DNA from: Holothuria scabra
Taxonomy: Eukaryota; Echinodermata; Holothuroidea; Aspidochirotida; Holothuriidae
Assembly: GCA_037179385.1 (NCBI GenBank)
Contig: CM074187.1
Span: forward strand, 10,231,450-10,295,449
Direction: 5' to 3'
DNA length: 64,000 bases
Shown here: positions 22,401-34,619 of the stretch, one piece after another
Numbering within the stretch: position 1 is the first letter of the stretch
Layout of the letters: each line of letters starts with the position of its first letter
The notes under the pieces: generated by a model
The model's database searches: none
What the model saw: the letters and a program-made list of their open reading frames with translations, nothing else
Told to the model about the DNA's origin: nothing
Position numbers and translations under genes: made by a program

Positions 22401-23094
22401 GTTAGTCAATTTTTAAGACAATTGTGGAAATGGCTAGAAGTGAGAAGGTTAAGATCTGTCTGGGGTGATAAATAAATACCTTTGAAGCAACTCTGTGAAT
22501 CTACTTTTGACTCCTTTGTTTTCCCATTTAGGAAGTATGCGATTAAATATGTGATGAACATTCGACAATATGGTTTATTGTTAAATGAAGCTTCCGTGAC
22601 GAAAGTAACGTGACAGTTTGTAAATTTTCCTCACCTTGTTAAAACTTTTCGAACAGTTGTTTATCCCATAAGCTTATACCAGTGTACCGCACTTTTCTAT
22701 TTAAACATATAAACCCATGTTTGTATACGGTATCAGGTGTAATTTTTACCAACTTTTCACGTCATCCCAGTAAACAGGTGACTGTTTAAACTATAGTCAA
22801 CATGTTGCGTATATAAGCGGAATTTGAAAGGAAAAATCCGCACGTGGCGCGATGGGCGGACATTAATTTCCTTCCTAATACTCGTACAGTTTATTTATAT
22901 ATTCTTACAATCTTTTTTGCAATTTAGTACGTCCTCATCAAAGTGTTGGTAGAATTATGATATTCAAAACCTCATCTCCTTCCTCCCGCCATTGGAAGAA
23001 GAGAAGTACAGTGGAATGGTCTCGCGTGTTCTTGGGTAAACAGGTAGTATGCCAAAGGCCTAGTTCCGGGGAAGGGAAACATACAACGCTCCTC

Positions 23095-23145
23095 AACCAC
23101 GTGACGGAAATGACATACCGGAAGTAGCGTCCTGACCCTGACGTA
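23095..23145. promoter_or_regulatory. Promoter-like motif cluster (E-box, ETS)
   Basis: CCACGTGAC (an E-box core) and ACCGGAAGT (an ideal ETS-family site) occur within about 35 bp, in a patch with several CpGs. This is common in animal housekeeping promoters, but no start site or adjacent exon was found. Confidence 0.25.
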
Positions 23146-24949
23146 TACCAGTGCATCTCGTGTTCAGATTGACCTAAATGCGTATATGATTCGATACACC
23201 TCTCTGATTGCAAAGTAGTTGAACCTGCAAAAATAGTTTAAGGGTTGTTATCAAAACTACAGCCGAATCTACCTAACCACTATTTTACGGGTTAAAGGGA
23301 ATATTATGCGGTCACCACGACTTTGACTAGTGTAGTACCGGTAATTAGCTTAATTTATCCCATGAACGCCTCTTCGGAATCATTAAACAATTTTTTCTCC
23401 ACACTTGTGAAATTTACCAGAATTTACTGCTTGGTTTATGCCCTGGCTATGCAAAATGTCTTAAAATATCATGAAAGATGATTAGAAGAAAAATAAAATT
23501 TTAAGATCGGGATGTTCTATACAGTTCCCTACTTTCAGCCTCTTCAAGACATAAGTCGGATCCAAGATACGTTTTTTATAGTAATTTACTTTAATTTACT
23601 TTCTTAAAGGAAAAAAATTACAGATGTTGTAGAAGTACGCAAGTTCGTCACTTGGTCTTGACATATAATGTAAGGCGAATCAGTACCGTACTTATTCAAG
23701 ATAAGTGGAGAATCTATTGAACTCGGTCGAGGTGCTATGGTAGGGGTGGGAGTGGACGCTTGAGGAGACATTTCCTCTTTAGATATGCAATGTCCGAGCC
23801 CCCAGTTTCCCCCCAAGTAAGATCAGTTAGGAGTAAGGTCAATCCAAGATATGAAATGTAAACCTCTCTGACACTTAATTTTTCATCTAGAGATATGCTA
23901 AAACCTCCGGGTTTCGAGACTTCTCCCTGGACTGCCATCGGGACTTTGTCCCCGATCCCAGCCGCAGGGGTGCGCACTTCACGCGCGGTATCGCTTTTCG
24001 GGAGAAAATGTTTCCCCCAAAATTTTGCTTTGCTCCTAGTTTTTCCCCTCTTATTTTAATATTCTGGCGCCGCTGCACTCGATGAACTTCAGGAGCAATA
24101 ATAAACGATAACTTACAAATTTCCTTCTGTCTATGATAATATTTTTGAACAAGGTTTATTTTGTTAATATTATTATTCCGTCTATAGTCTAGGACCTTGT
24201 GAAATGGTCAACTATCTCGAACGACGTGGCACATATAAAATAGAATTAGATAAGTAAAGTAACCCTCGCATTTATAATACCTAGGTATTTGAAATCGTTA
24301 TTGGTCATTTCACGGCACAGATCAGAGTTTAGGGGCAGTATTGCCCCTGTGTGTACCATAGAGGTGGGTGCCTTTTTGAGAGAAAGCTGTCGTGTGAAGG
24401 GGCGAAGCCAAGGGAGGCGACTCCCAACCTGAGACTTAAAAACACGATCAAGACCCTTGATCCCTCCACTATATCTCACTTCCACCCCATGACAAAATCT
24501 AAAAATAGGCTACGTGTGAATAACTAAGGCACCTACAGACCGTGCGTCTAGTAAAGGACAGTAGGAGGATACCAAAGTCTGTGATTTAAAGAAAATTGTA
24601 TCGGTCTGACATACAATGAAAATATATCTAATCGGAACCGAACCATTCAGTCTCACTTATAGACTAACCGACAACCTCATTTCTTCAAAATATCTTGAAC
24701 TGCTAGATCAACAAACGGAGCATGATGTGACAATACATGTGTAATGACGTGATAATAAAGATGTCAGATCGGCTAAACGAGCATGATGGGCATGCTGGAC
24801 GGGAAAATATCAAAAGGAACCAAAGACAAGGTTTTTTTTATTCCCTTTAATTCATTCTATATCCACATTCGCTCAAACTCTCTCACCAGTACCGTAATAC
24901 TTTAAGCGACATGTTATAACAGCAGCATAAATAATAAAAGTTCATTCTC

Positions 24950-25053
24950 GAGTAGGGGAAATAAGTCAAAGGGCCACAACTGGAGAAAGGCTGTGGACGT
25001 TCCGACCTAAACCAATTGTTTAGAAACTGAGCCGAAAAATATCATCTAACTAC
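24950..25053 (+). mobile_element. SINE-A 3' fragment
   Basis: GAGTAGGGGAAATAAG, GGGCCACAACTGGAGAAAGG, ACCAATTGTTTAGAAACTGA and ATCTAACTACC show a diverged 3' half with a short tail. Confidence 0.75.
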
Positions 25054-25790
25054 CTCATCGAAAACACGGACATATGAAAACGATTCTTTATGCAGTATGT
25101 ATGACTGCACTGTAAAACTTGCGGTCCGTTGATGACGTACTTACAACGCTACGGAAGAAAGGATTACGTCACTTACACTTGCACTTCTTTATGAAAGTTT
25201 GGGCCAACAAAATGTCTTTGAGCAACAAATAGCGGACTGTCTCTTTGAGAAAACCAAACCGTAACTCTTGAAGAAAAGAGACCATCGCACTGTTTAATTT
25301 TGAGTATAACATTATCTGCAAATACCGGTACGGTAAGTATTGGCTTTGAAAATGTGAAAAATTCATGTGAAACAAACGAAATATTTCCCATTTTGTGACA
25401 AGAAGAAAAAAGAATTGACTGTCTAAAAAAGACTTCAGGTCTTTGAGAGCTGAAATAAATTTGTAAAAAGAAAGGAAGGAAACAGTACTGCCAAATATCG
25501 CTGCTTTGACGTTGTAATGAGATTATAAAAGTTTCCCTAACGTAAAATGCAAACGACTTCAAAATTCCGAAATATTATGTGTTCGATACCAAAACTAACA
25601 ACTTCCTAGTTCCTATCATATGGAATTTATCTCACCACTTTTTATCTCACCACTATTTGTGTGTAGAGCGAATATTAAATAAATCTTAAAAGGGTGCACT
25701 CTTATTGTTATTGAATGCACATGATTACATAAGTTGACAATAATATTCAGGGTCTGACAATTATCGATAGTGAGAGATTTGCTATGGTCA

Positions 25791-26398
<608 letters not shown>

Positions 26399-26600
26399 AA
26401 TGAGATTTAACGACACACCAACATAAATGTGTTATATAGTGTCAGTCAACTTGAACTCGATAAAAAGTTCAAAGTATAAATTTATTCTCAAGTATGGTTC
26501 AAGTTCAAATTTGGTTTTAGTCGCCTCTTGCGACAGGCGGGAAATACCGTGGACATATTCTACGACTCCCAGCCCACAGGCGGAGTAAACTCCGTCTAAG
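26399..26600 (-). mobile_element. SINE-B copy, nearly complete body
   Basis: On the plus strand: ATTTAACGACACACCAACAT, GTGTTATATAGTGTCAGTCA, a CAAGTTCAAATTTGG block, TCGCCTCTTGCGACAGGCGG and CCCAGCCCACAGGCGGAGTA. Its internal part has three or four GTTCAAG-like repeats. Its 3' tail is the giant TTAG array. Confidence 0.85.
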
Positions 26601-27026
26601 TAACTAAATTATTCACGTAATCATGATATCAGTATAGTAAGGCATGGAAAGTCAACTTAACGTATATACATTTTAAAATGAGTGAATTACAAAAAGCTGG
26701 TGTTCACAATATAACCTTGATCTGCTACTTTCCCAAGTCTGACCATTCATATAGCTCTGACATATTTATCATTTTGGTGTCTAAACAGGGAAGTAACCTG
26801 GAGAAAATCTCTAGGGCTCAGTTCCAACACTGACTATACAGTAATTGGCCTCCCTCTCTTAGCATGTGGTGTTGTTGCCAATTGGAAATCTCCGGGGAAA
26901 ATCTCAGGAGAAAGTTTCCCTGTCCATTCCAACAGGCTACGACTCTGTAAACCTAAAAGCCCATCTAATAAAAATATGTAGCATTGTTCTTGGAATTGAA
27001 CGTTTCACGACTCTGTACACAATTAT
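26601..27026. other. Anonymous stretch
   Basis: TCTCCGGGGAAAATCTCAGG and GGAGAAAATCTCTAGGGCTC are similar short blocks about 80 bp apart. Nothing further is supported. Confidence 0.3.
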
Positions 27027-27272
27027 TAGTTTGTTACTTAATTAGATTGTGATGGAGTTTTACGGCTGTTTCTAAACGATCAGTTGAAGTCGGGTCGGCC
27101 ACGACCTTTTTCCAGTTGTGGCTCACTGTCTTGTTTCCCCTACTTCGTTGGTTATGCTGAGCACCAAGTACAATGGCAGTAGGTTCCGTTTTTAAAGTCT
27201 TCAGGATGGACCCGGACTCGAACTCCAGACCTCCAGATGGTTAGCCTGCGTAGCGCCTCTCTGGCTGCAATC
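27027..27272 (-). mobile_element. Full-length SINE-A with a third head type
   Basis: Reversed: tail side GATGGAGTTTTACGGC, then TTTTTCCAGTTGTGGCTCAC, CCATTG-like block, GCACCAAGTACAATGGCAGT and AAAGTCTTCAGGATGG. The minus-strand head reads AGAGAGGCGCTACGCAGGC and ends GGAGTTCGAGTCC, a good B box, but is unlike both the Asp-like head at 14.4 kb and the Cys-like heads at 16.6 and 51.0 kb. Confidence 0.85.
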
Positions 27273-27721
27273 CCCTTAGGCTGTTAGGCTGCCACCTTCT
27301 TCAGGTTTTTCGTAGCGATGAGCTGAAGGAAAAGACTTCGTCCGTCCCGCGGGCTATCAGATGGTAGGAGAGTTGCCCTTTGTGTGAGTAGAAATCCTTG
27401 GGAGCTTTTGTTTGCTTTTGGCCCCTTGGCACTTCGTCACAGAGTTAGAGGAACTTTGCAAAAATTTTTGTCCTAAGTCCCCTATCAATAAACCTTATAC
27501 ATATAGCGTCCCAATGCAAAACAATACAAATTACAAAACCAACATCAACCAATGCAAACAGCCGAATGGTCAAGAAATCGGATACTCTAGTAAGTCCACT
27601 ACCCAAATGGGAAGAATTCTACTACAGGCGTGCTGCCCATCGATCTACATACGTTTTACACAAACTGACAAAGATCAGTAGTGAGAGCACGTGTTTCATT
27701 GTTATTCCTCGGAACATGACG

Positions 27722-27733
27722 TCATCGTGCTCT
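27722..27733. promoter_or_regulatory. CRE-like palindrome
   Basis: ATGACGTCAT at 27718-27727 is a full CREB/ATF palindrome. It stands alone just left of a hAT-like element and no start site is apparent. Confidence 0.2.
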
Positions 27734-27755
27734 GCTACTAGAAAAGAACAAAAAG

Positions 27756-28364
27756 CAGTGCAGGCGTAGCTAGACATTTTCCAAGGGCCGGGCAAACCCA
27801 TTTTTTTTTAAGTGTGTACACCGTAATAGCTTCTTCGGGAAGTAGTTTGTTGCAGTGCGACTTAAAACTCGTTGTCACAGTTGCAGCAACGATTGAGTTG
27901 AGTTATGGTGTGCAAATCGTGTAGTTTGCGACTTCCTTAAGATAAACAAATTTAGGCTCTCCGACGACATTTTAAACACAAGAGTTTGTAATGGAGAAAA
28001 TTTGGAATTTTATGAAAGAATATTGATGAAGATACTACAAATAGACTCTGTGTTGCCGACGTCACTTGATCTGGTGATTTTGTTTCAATAGTTTGGAAAA
28101 GTTTACCAAACTGATTTATGAGGGAACTTTAATGAATAGGAACTGCTACAATTGCGGAGCACGAAGCGCGCGGAAACGTTTGCATTTTTGAAATAAATAA
28201 TTACAAAAATGGAGCTTTTATGGGAGGGAATTCAGAATTTCATGCAAGAAGATTTGGGAACGCCACACGGTAGTTGACTGGTTTCACAAATGGCGAATTG
28301 CCGAATTTTTCACTTTTCAGAACCAGGGGGCGATTTCCCCTTGTCCCCATGAAGCTACACCACC
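27756..28364. mobile_element. hAT-like non-autonomous element, long copy
   Basis: Left end CAGTGCAGGCGTAGC and right end GAAGCTACACCACC resemble the inverted ends of the 42.6 kb copy. The right 400 bp, from AGGCTCTCCGACGACATT to a C-rich terminus, align with 42670-43055, including GATCTGGTGATTTTGT and GAATTTCATG blocks. The left 190 bp are specific to this copy. No intact transposase frame. Confidence 0.65.
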
Positions 28365-29440
28365 GACAACTTGAAAAGGATCTGTCACAATAATAAAGAA
28401 CACGCAAACATGATTTTTTTCTATAATCTTTTTTGACGTTATTGATAACATCGGTGTGACATTACAACAAACTGATGCACTTTTTTCTGAAGAGTTCGTT
28501 CAACATCTATTAGATACAAACAGATTTAAACGTATCTAAGGCGTGCTTGATATTTTCCGCTCAAAGTGTGAACAAGCTAATCGCAACAGGTGACCCTGTA
28601 ACTGTATTGGGAACATGATGTGTTCACGACTTGTTGAGCTAATAGGATTAGCACCAATTTCCTTCCTCCTACGCGATCATCATACCTTTAGGATATTTTG
28701 TCTATTAAAAGTGACACGAGAGTATTTTTTCATAAGGTAAAATGAGCAACAGGCTTAAATCTAGCGCAACACCAACGAAGAATAAAAATAACCGGAACTT
28801 GTACTCTAAATATTAAAAATATGTTTTGATTTTTTACATGATATAATTTCAACATAAAAATATCATTTAAAATATGTTGCAGTTCAGTACCTACGTAAAA
28901 AAAAACCCAGAGGTAGGATCTCAAAAGATTTGATAAAAAATGTTATTTAAGATTGCAGTTTAGGTGTTAGCAATTGGATCATTACGCTATTGCATATTTT
29001 GACTGAGTCTCTGGATTTGACGGCCAAAACAATAATAGAAACCCTGTCATATTATCAATTAAATATAATTGGAATGAAATCAAACCAGTTGTGCTCACAA
29101 GACATTCTTTTTTCAAATAGTGCAAAGTCATCATAATGCGCTTATTAACTGAAACACACACCCGCTGCTCCTCGAGAGAGGACGGCTAACGTTCTGTAAG
29201 AGCGTCAAACGCTCAACATTTCATAAAGGTTTTGACGCACGTTTTCTGAAAATATTATGGAACCATGTCGTACCTACATGTTGTTTTGATGCAACATTTG
29301 GAGAACTTTGACACACATCTACGTCACAACCCGGACGCACATCAGTCACATTTGACTTACCACTGTCCGTGGTCAGTGAGTGCCCCAGTTACAATTGATA
29401 AGTGCATAGGCTTACTCGTCTGCTTGGTTTTTGTTGGCAA
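28365..29440. other. Anonymous stretch upstream of the candidate zinc-finger exon
   Basis: No duplicated element was found. The last 200 bp (29265-29440) become slightly richer in C and G and lead to the AAGATGGCGG start, so they could hold a promoter or 5' UTR. No TATA box in a convincing position. Confidence 0.3.
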
Positions 29441-29445
29441 GCAAG

Positions 29446-29576
29446 ATGGCGGAAATATCACACAAAAAGTGTCACCCAAAGGATCAATACTTCTACAAAG
29501 ATGACCATTTACTCTTAAAGTTACCTTGTGGGCATGTCATGCATTTAAAGTGTTATTATCATTGCAAAAACAATGG
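29446..29576 (+). CDS. Candidate first coding exon with Cys/His zinc-finger motif
   Basis: The frame starts at ATG in GCAAGATGGCGG, a good initiation context that also matches a YY1-type downstream promoter motif common at animal start sites. It stays open for 44 codons to TAG at 29578, with a donor-like AATGG|GTAGTG at 29576/29577, so the reading would continue in a later exon in phase 2. Cys9, Cys28, His30, His33, Cys36 and Cys40 form Leu-Pro-Cys-Gly-His-x2-His-x2-Cys-x3-Cys, the spacing seen in the central part of RING and other treble-clef fingers. A Lys/Asp/Tyr-rich linker precedes it. Only one clear cysteine lies upstream (Cys-His-Pro), so the finger would be atypical or completed downstream. 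The following exon was not found; a SINE-A and a SINE-B fragment lie 150-360 bp downstream, which is normal in an intron. I do not recognise the specific gene; chance occurrence remains possible. Confidence 0.45.
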
Positions 29577-29723
29577 GTAGTGTTTTTTCAAATTTTTCAA
29601 GTTGACAAAGGTTGAAAAAAGTTTCATAAGGCAAATTTATCAGTGGGGTAGCCTTTTATAATTCTGGTGACCCTTTTGGATTTGTATGACAGTTTATGTT
29701 CTGACCATAATTGAGTTAGATGA

Positions 29724-29848
29724 AGTTAGTTTGTCAGATGGATTTTTACGGCCCAGTTTCCAGTCTATTGTCTTCAAGTCGAGCCGGCCACGGCCTCGTT
29801 TCCAGTTGTGGCTCACTGGCTTGTTTTCCCTACTCCATTGCTTAGGCA
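29724..29848 (-). mobile_element. SINE-A copy, 5'-truncated
   Basis: GATGGATTTTTACGGCCCAG, GTCGAGCCGGCCACGGCC, CCAGTTGTGGCTCACTGGCT and CTACTCCATTGCTTAGGCAT in reverse orientation. This is one of the closest copies to the consensus in this part of the element. Confidence 0.85.
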
Positions 29849-29881
29849 TAAATTTCAACTTTGAAATTTTTATCCGGGTTG

Positions 29882-29940
29882 ACTGACACTATATAAGGCA
29901 TTCGTGTTGGTGTGTCGTTGAACCTTAACTAACTAACACA
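29882..29940 (+). mobile_element. SINE-B 3'-end fragment
   Basis: TGACACTATATAAGGCATTC, GTGTTGGTGTGTCGTT and CTTAACTAACTAAC: the last 60 bp of SINE-B in plus orientation, directly after an inverted SINE-A. Confidence 0.75.
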
Positions 29941-30532
29941 CACATTTACCGTGACATCTCTTACACTGGCATTATACCTACAAGGTGTGTGATCATGTAA
30001 AAAACATTCTTGCACATTTGGTGTTAAAGCACTGGAAGTTTAAAAATTGCCTCAACTGCCACCAAACTCCAACCAGTACTGGTCATTTCACCACTTTCAC
30101 TTACAACATGAATAAATATTAGCAACTTATGCAAATTGTGACAAAGAAAGGCGGAGCCATGACATGGGTGTTGCGTTACATGTTGTTTATTTTTTAATCC
30201 CGCACTGCAAGCATATATCTTTATAAGTTGCCATGCCCGCGGAGTTTATTTTAGAAGTAGCTGTCGACTACTTTGAAGTATTTCCCTATTAAGGTTACTT
30301 CAAAATACCCGGAAACTAGCTAGCAAGGAAACAGATAATTTGTAAAGCGTTAAGGAATGAATACAGACTCTATCTATATCCCACAACAAAATATCTGCAA
30401 ACAGGCATAGCAATTAACAAATCTTATAAGTGGTCAAACTTAGAAAAAAATTACTACATCTTGGAAATAAGGATATATAAATTATTTCAACTGTTTTTTT
30501 TTTAAATCACGGTATCTCATTCTATCAAAGTC

Positions 30533-31075
30533 AAAGGCCTAATGTTCTCACCCCAAACATTCCAATTCTATAACTTACCAAATTAAGCCCCTCCCACATT
30601 TGGCTAAAACCAGACTAGTTGCCGCAGCTAAAACCAGGGAGTTTGAGGAACTAAGTCCTCATCGAGGCACAACCTCAGTTTATTGCTTCAGGGTAACTAC
30701 AAGGTCATACAAGACCATGTGTAGTTAGTCAGTCAATTAGTTAGTTAGTTATTTAGTTAGTTAGATGGAGTTTTACGGCCTAGCTTACAACCTTCTTGGC
30801 TCAAGTCGAGCCGGACATGGGTTTTTTTTACAGTTGTAGCTCACTGGTTTGTTTTCCCTTCTCATTGATTACAAGCTTAATATGCGGAGCATCACGCACT
30901 ACGGCAAGACCATTGTGTAATCAAAACACGCTCAGTACAGTATAGGTTGTGTAATAATTATAAAGTACGCAACATTTTTTTAAATTGCTGTCAGTCAAAG
31001 AGCTATGCCATTTAAAAAATAAATAAAAATGAATAAAAATTGTAGGTTGAGTAAAAGTTGACTGCCTCTAAGTAA
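30533..31075. mobile_element. TTAA-family MITE interrupted by a SINE-A
   Basis: Left end AAAGGCCTAATGTTCTCACC CCAAAC, an interior with CCTCAGTTTATTGCTTCAGG and TCAAAACACGCTCAGTAC, and an eroded right end GTAGGTTGAGTAAAAG. The interior is split at 30723 by the SINE-A copy. Removing the SINE restores the interior order seen at 34.6 and 60.5 kb. Confidence 0.75.
30724..30904 (-). mobile_element. SINE-A inserted in a TTAA-family MITE
   Basis: The reversed copy begins with a GTTAGT-rich tail and GATGGAGTTTTACGGCC, and ends at GAGCATCACGCACTACGG. It is bounded by CAAGACCATGTGTA (30710-30723) and CAAGACCATTGTGTA (30905-30919), target-site duplications differing by one inserted base. Confidence 0.88.
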
Positions 31076-32180
31076 AACGGCTGTTTTCGTTACATGTCCG
31101 ATTCCAATTTAGGTGTCACATGTTCACCTAATCGAAATTCATCATATTGCCAGAAGGTTAAATGTCGAGGCGTAAAACTCCAACAAAACCAAAACCAAAC
31201 CAGACATGTCACATGATCTCTGCCGGCGTTCGACTACCTACATCACATTTAATCGTATATAAGTCCAGTTGTATATTGTTTATCTGACTGGAGAAAAATG
31301 TTGCTAAGGAATAGGCGTGACTTACACAGACAGTGCAATTGTATCGCATGCGATCTATGTTCACCCGCATCCCCGGAGATTATTTTTGCAAAGGAAGTAA
31401 TCTTTTCAGGAACGATAAATCCCCAGCTGTTTGTAACTTTGTAGTATGACTAGAATTTGCTGTAAAGGTTTGAGATCTGTAACACATCGATTGAAATTAA
31501 TGTATATCTTAGTATAACCTATGCAGATCTTAGGAAGGTTCAAACTTCTCAAAACGCAAGCCGTTCCCGCAGTAGAGCCCCTAACATAGGACCATGCTTA
31601 GGGCCTACTCTGTGTGTAGGGGGGGGGGGGGACGGCGGGGAGGGATGGCCAAAAAGACTGGAAGAGAGACTACGTTCAACTCTTCTCTGTTCCATATCGC
31701 TGTTTTCGAAGCGCGTTGAGACTATTAGATACATAAAACACAATCGGTACAAAGAATAGACTCACATATAGCGCAGTTGACGATATGCGTGTTGCTATGC
31801 ATGAGCCAAGGAGTAAGGACAATAATCCCGTTCCCCAGATTAACAAAATAAAAAAAAACCCGCGGGTTCTTCAAGACAACCAGAACTTATTGAGCCTGTA
31901 CAACCTGATCTAATCATTGATCTATTGATATACCGGTAACTTTAGCCTGACCGATGCTGTCGTATAACCCCTAGCCGCCAGTCGCGTACCATACAAATTA
32001 ACACCGGTACAAAAGATTACCTACATGATAATTGGAGATGACAATTAACAGCCTGTGAAAAGGTTGACTTATCAAGCTACCGGTACATCGTCTTCCCGCT
32101 GACACACCCCTTATATACCTCACTATACCTGCAGGTACCGCTACACATGTGCAACTTACCAACTAATTGAATATGTTGGT
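31076..32180. other. Anonymous stretch with a G-run
   Basis: Contains a run of 13 G at 31619-31631 followed by GGCGGGGAGGGATGG, able to form a G-quadruplex. No exon or repeat copy otherwise recognised. Confidence 0.35.
31619..31647 (+). repeat. G-quadruplex-prone G-run
   Basis: Thirteen consecutive G, then ACGGCGGGGAGGGATGG. Four G-tracts of three or more lie within 30 bp. Confidence 0.7.
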
Positions 32181-32503
32181 CAGTGGCGTAACCAGGCTTT
32201 TTTCATTTGGGGCAGAAATTGGGACAAACAGAGAAGTGACGCCATCCAAGTAGAGCGCCACCATCAGTTGGCGCGTAGCGCACATAGCAAAATTTGGCTA
32301 AAACAGGCTTTCACTGAGGGATTCCCCGAAATAGCTCTTATTGTCTTATTTTTACAACTATACTTTTAAGGGATGTTTGTGAAGGTTTTGTCTTTACCAC
32401 TTTGTTCCCTATATTTTTCATCTTCAAATTTTATTTTGGGGCACGCGGGAGGGGGATTTTGATTGCTGGCTCCCTCTCCTGCCACCTTCTGATTACGCTA
32501 CTG
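32181..32503. mobile_element. hAT-like MITE with CAGTGGCGTAACCAGG end
   Basis: CAGTGGCGTAACCAGG on the left and CTGATTACGCTACTG on the right are inverted ends of 12-15 bp. The CAGTGGCGTA ending is typical of hAT elements by general knowledge. An 8 bp target-site duplication is not visible. A purine-rich GCGGGAGGGGGATTTTG block lies near the right end. The 34.1 kb region shares the TAGCGCCAC / GGCG motif cluster. Confidence 0.7.
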
Positions 32504-33612
32504 GTACTGATACCCCTAATTACTGCTTTCTTTCTTCAATCATTCTTTGACCAGATAACTCACTCCACAACTTAGGTCTACTTGCTCGAATAACAGACTA
32601 ATGCCCTTGAAATTGCCGTGCTGGTGTAAAAGAAATATTCCGCTCTGCGCTCTGATGTGCAATTTGCCATAACACTAATTTGTACATGATCGACTAGTTC
32701 TTATGCATGAACTAAAAGTTTGAGGCTTTCTGGTTAAATCTCTTGACAGCCATGTTTTCTTGTCTTCTGGTCTTCAAACGTTTCCTTCAAGATGAATAGT
32801 TATATTTTCAATGCATCACGTAACTATTATTATAATTGTTTACCTCAAATAAGTCTACTTGAATTTTTAAAACTAGATATTTTTCTGATCCACAGACCAG
32901 TCATAAGTATCGATACTTATTCCTTTGCATGCAGTGGGTTGTTAGTAATTATTTAAAATTATCCACAAAAGTATCGTCTTAAAGTCATCAAGATCGTGGA
33001 GTAGTATCTAATGGGGTATGCGTTATGTCTGCTGTGCTCGATTTTTTCTTCCGGAGGAGTTACAGTTATCAAATATTTTGCTATCCCTTCACTTTCAAGC
33101 TTCTTGAGAAACGATTATAAGAGACCGTGATAGGAGTAAAGGGGGTTAACGTGTACAAATGGTTGCATAAAATAGTTCCCAATGTCTTCTCTGAGTTTCT
33201 GTTGATATTCTTGATCGATATCGAGATCTAGATTAAGAAATTCAATGTACTTTCCGATGTTTCACCATTCTTTCCTCTCTGGCGCCTTCCCGCCTGAAGT
33301 TAAGTTATAGCTATAGAACTATTCAGGTTTATTCATACCCCGGCAGACCAGGTGCTCTCAAGGAAAACCCGTAATCTGTATCTTATAGGAAACAGGCCAA
33401 CGACGTCTGGGAAATACCAGCGATAAGAGATTAGTGAAGGAGAAACTTCTATCAAATAGGAAAGAAAAGGAGGGCTTGGTTAGATAATTCCGAACAGTTA
33501 ATCCTTTTAACGGGACAACGTCTTCTAACAGACTCTCTTCTTTATTTTGCTATCTTTGACCTACGTTGTGTCCTAGTTTGGATTGGTCTTGTAAACTACT
33601 TAACCCGAAGCC
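32504..33612. other. Anonymous stretch
   Basis: No exon, repeat copy or promoter cluster recognised. Confidence 0.3.
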
Positions 33613-33750
33613 ATGTCAACCTTCACTAAGTCGTCTATAGAAGAGTCCGATCGCCTTTCTTGTTTTGTGGAAGATGCTTCTCGAGTCACCGCGTTGATTC
33701 CACTTCCGGTTAAAAAAAATAATGTTTTTGCCTTACAAAATATCACTTAG
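33613..33750 (+). CDS. Candidate short coding exon, unrecognised protein
   Basis: ATG in GAAGCCATGTC (G at -3) opens a frame of 45 codons. The first 30 look coding: Met-Ser-Thr-Phe-Thr-Lys-Ser-Ser-Ile-Glu-Glu-Ser-Asp, then Phe-Val-Glu-Asp-Ala-Ser-Arg-Val. A donor-like CTTCCG|GTTAAA follows at about 33710, after which the frame becomes Lys/Asn-rich. CACTTCCGGTT is also an ETS-type site. Could be a first exon ending near 33709. No family recognised. Confidence 0.25.
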   Translation: MSTFTKSSIEESDRLSCFVEDASRVTALIPLPVKKNNVFALQNIT

Positions 33751-33899
33751 CAATCGTGTGAATAGGTCAGTAACCGCGATTTGATGTAATTCACAGGCAT
33801 TTAATTAATAAAGTTTAGTCTCTCAATCTACCTTTTAACACTCTCAAAGATTATTCGCTCAGTTAAACAAAATGTAGGTAACCAATCCCTCTAGTCTGA

Positions 33900-33980
33900 A
33901 TGGCGGACGGACACTCCTGCACTGCATTAGAACTCAAAGATTGCAAGATTGTGAACTGTGAACTAGTTTCTTTCCATTAA
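33900..33980 (+). CDS. Very short frame with ATGGCGGAC start
   Basis: AATGGCGGACGGACACTCC opens 26 codons (Met-Ala-Asp-Gly-His-Ser-Cys-Thr-Ala-Leu-Glu) before TAA. Start context is attractive, but length and lack of a strong donor make it weak. Confidence 0.15.
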   Translation: MADGHSCTALELKDCKIVNCELVSFH

Positions 33981-34059
33981 TATATGGAAAGATAATTGAC
34001 ATTGTACTCTCCCGTGTTCAGACACACCTGCATCCTATACACACATCCATGACATGTCG

Positions 34060-34215
34060 TTAGAAATTTGTCAAGGAGGGGGCGAGACATGTGGACAGAC
34101 TACGGTATGTTATTATAGCGCCACACATGTTGGCGTGAAGCGTACAGAAAATTTTGGCCAAAAATGTCCCAAAGACCCCTGGCAGTGGAACTTCCCGGGC
34201 CTATTTACCTCCTTC
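34060..34215. mobile_element. Relic related to the 32.2 kb element
   Basis: GGAGGGGGCGAG, TAGCGCCACACATGTTGGCG and AAAATTTTGGCCAAAAATGT resemble the GAGCGCCACCATCAGTTGGC and AAAATTTGGCTAAAA segment at 32240-32310. Ends not defined. Confidence 0.4.
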
Positions 34216-34619
34216 AAATAGGGAAATACTGGCCAAATCGTAAAAGAAATAATAAAATAAATTAATAAAAAAAAACCGTATCATATCCTGAAAATCACCT
34301 CAGTTACCTTATAGCTTCTATTTTAAAGGAAAATTACTGGTATTCTCTCAAACATGTAACGTCGATTCCACCTACCACGAAAGAGGGAAGTGAAAATTAC
34401 AGTGAAATATTAAAAGACAATTAAAATTGTAAAGTTGCTTCAACGTCTACTTTGGACCATTTAATTTTTCTTCTGGACTTGTTTAAGGTGACGTCAGTAT
34501 GGGACAACGGGTATGATCTCTCCTTCCCCTTGGAGAAACGTTCCATTTTCGTAGGTCTTTAACTTTAATGGGTAGAACAGCCTATATGTAATTAAACAAA
34601 CCTAAGTCGTCCTGATTAC

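Larger units (their letters stand above)
22480..25790. other. Mostly anonymous stretch
   Basis: Includes a promoter-like patch at 23095-23145 and a SINE-A fragment at 24950, both listed separately. A GC-richer patch at 23700-24080 gives overlapping minus-strand frames (23604-24078) with no splice logic or recognisable product. Nothing else is supported. Confidence 0.3.

Noticed and set aside
23604..24078. Three overlapping minus-strand frames in a GC-richer patch
   Set aside because: Different frames compete, with no splice signals and no recognisable domain.
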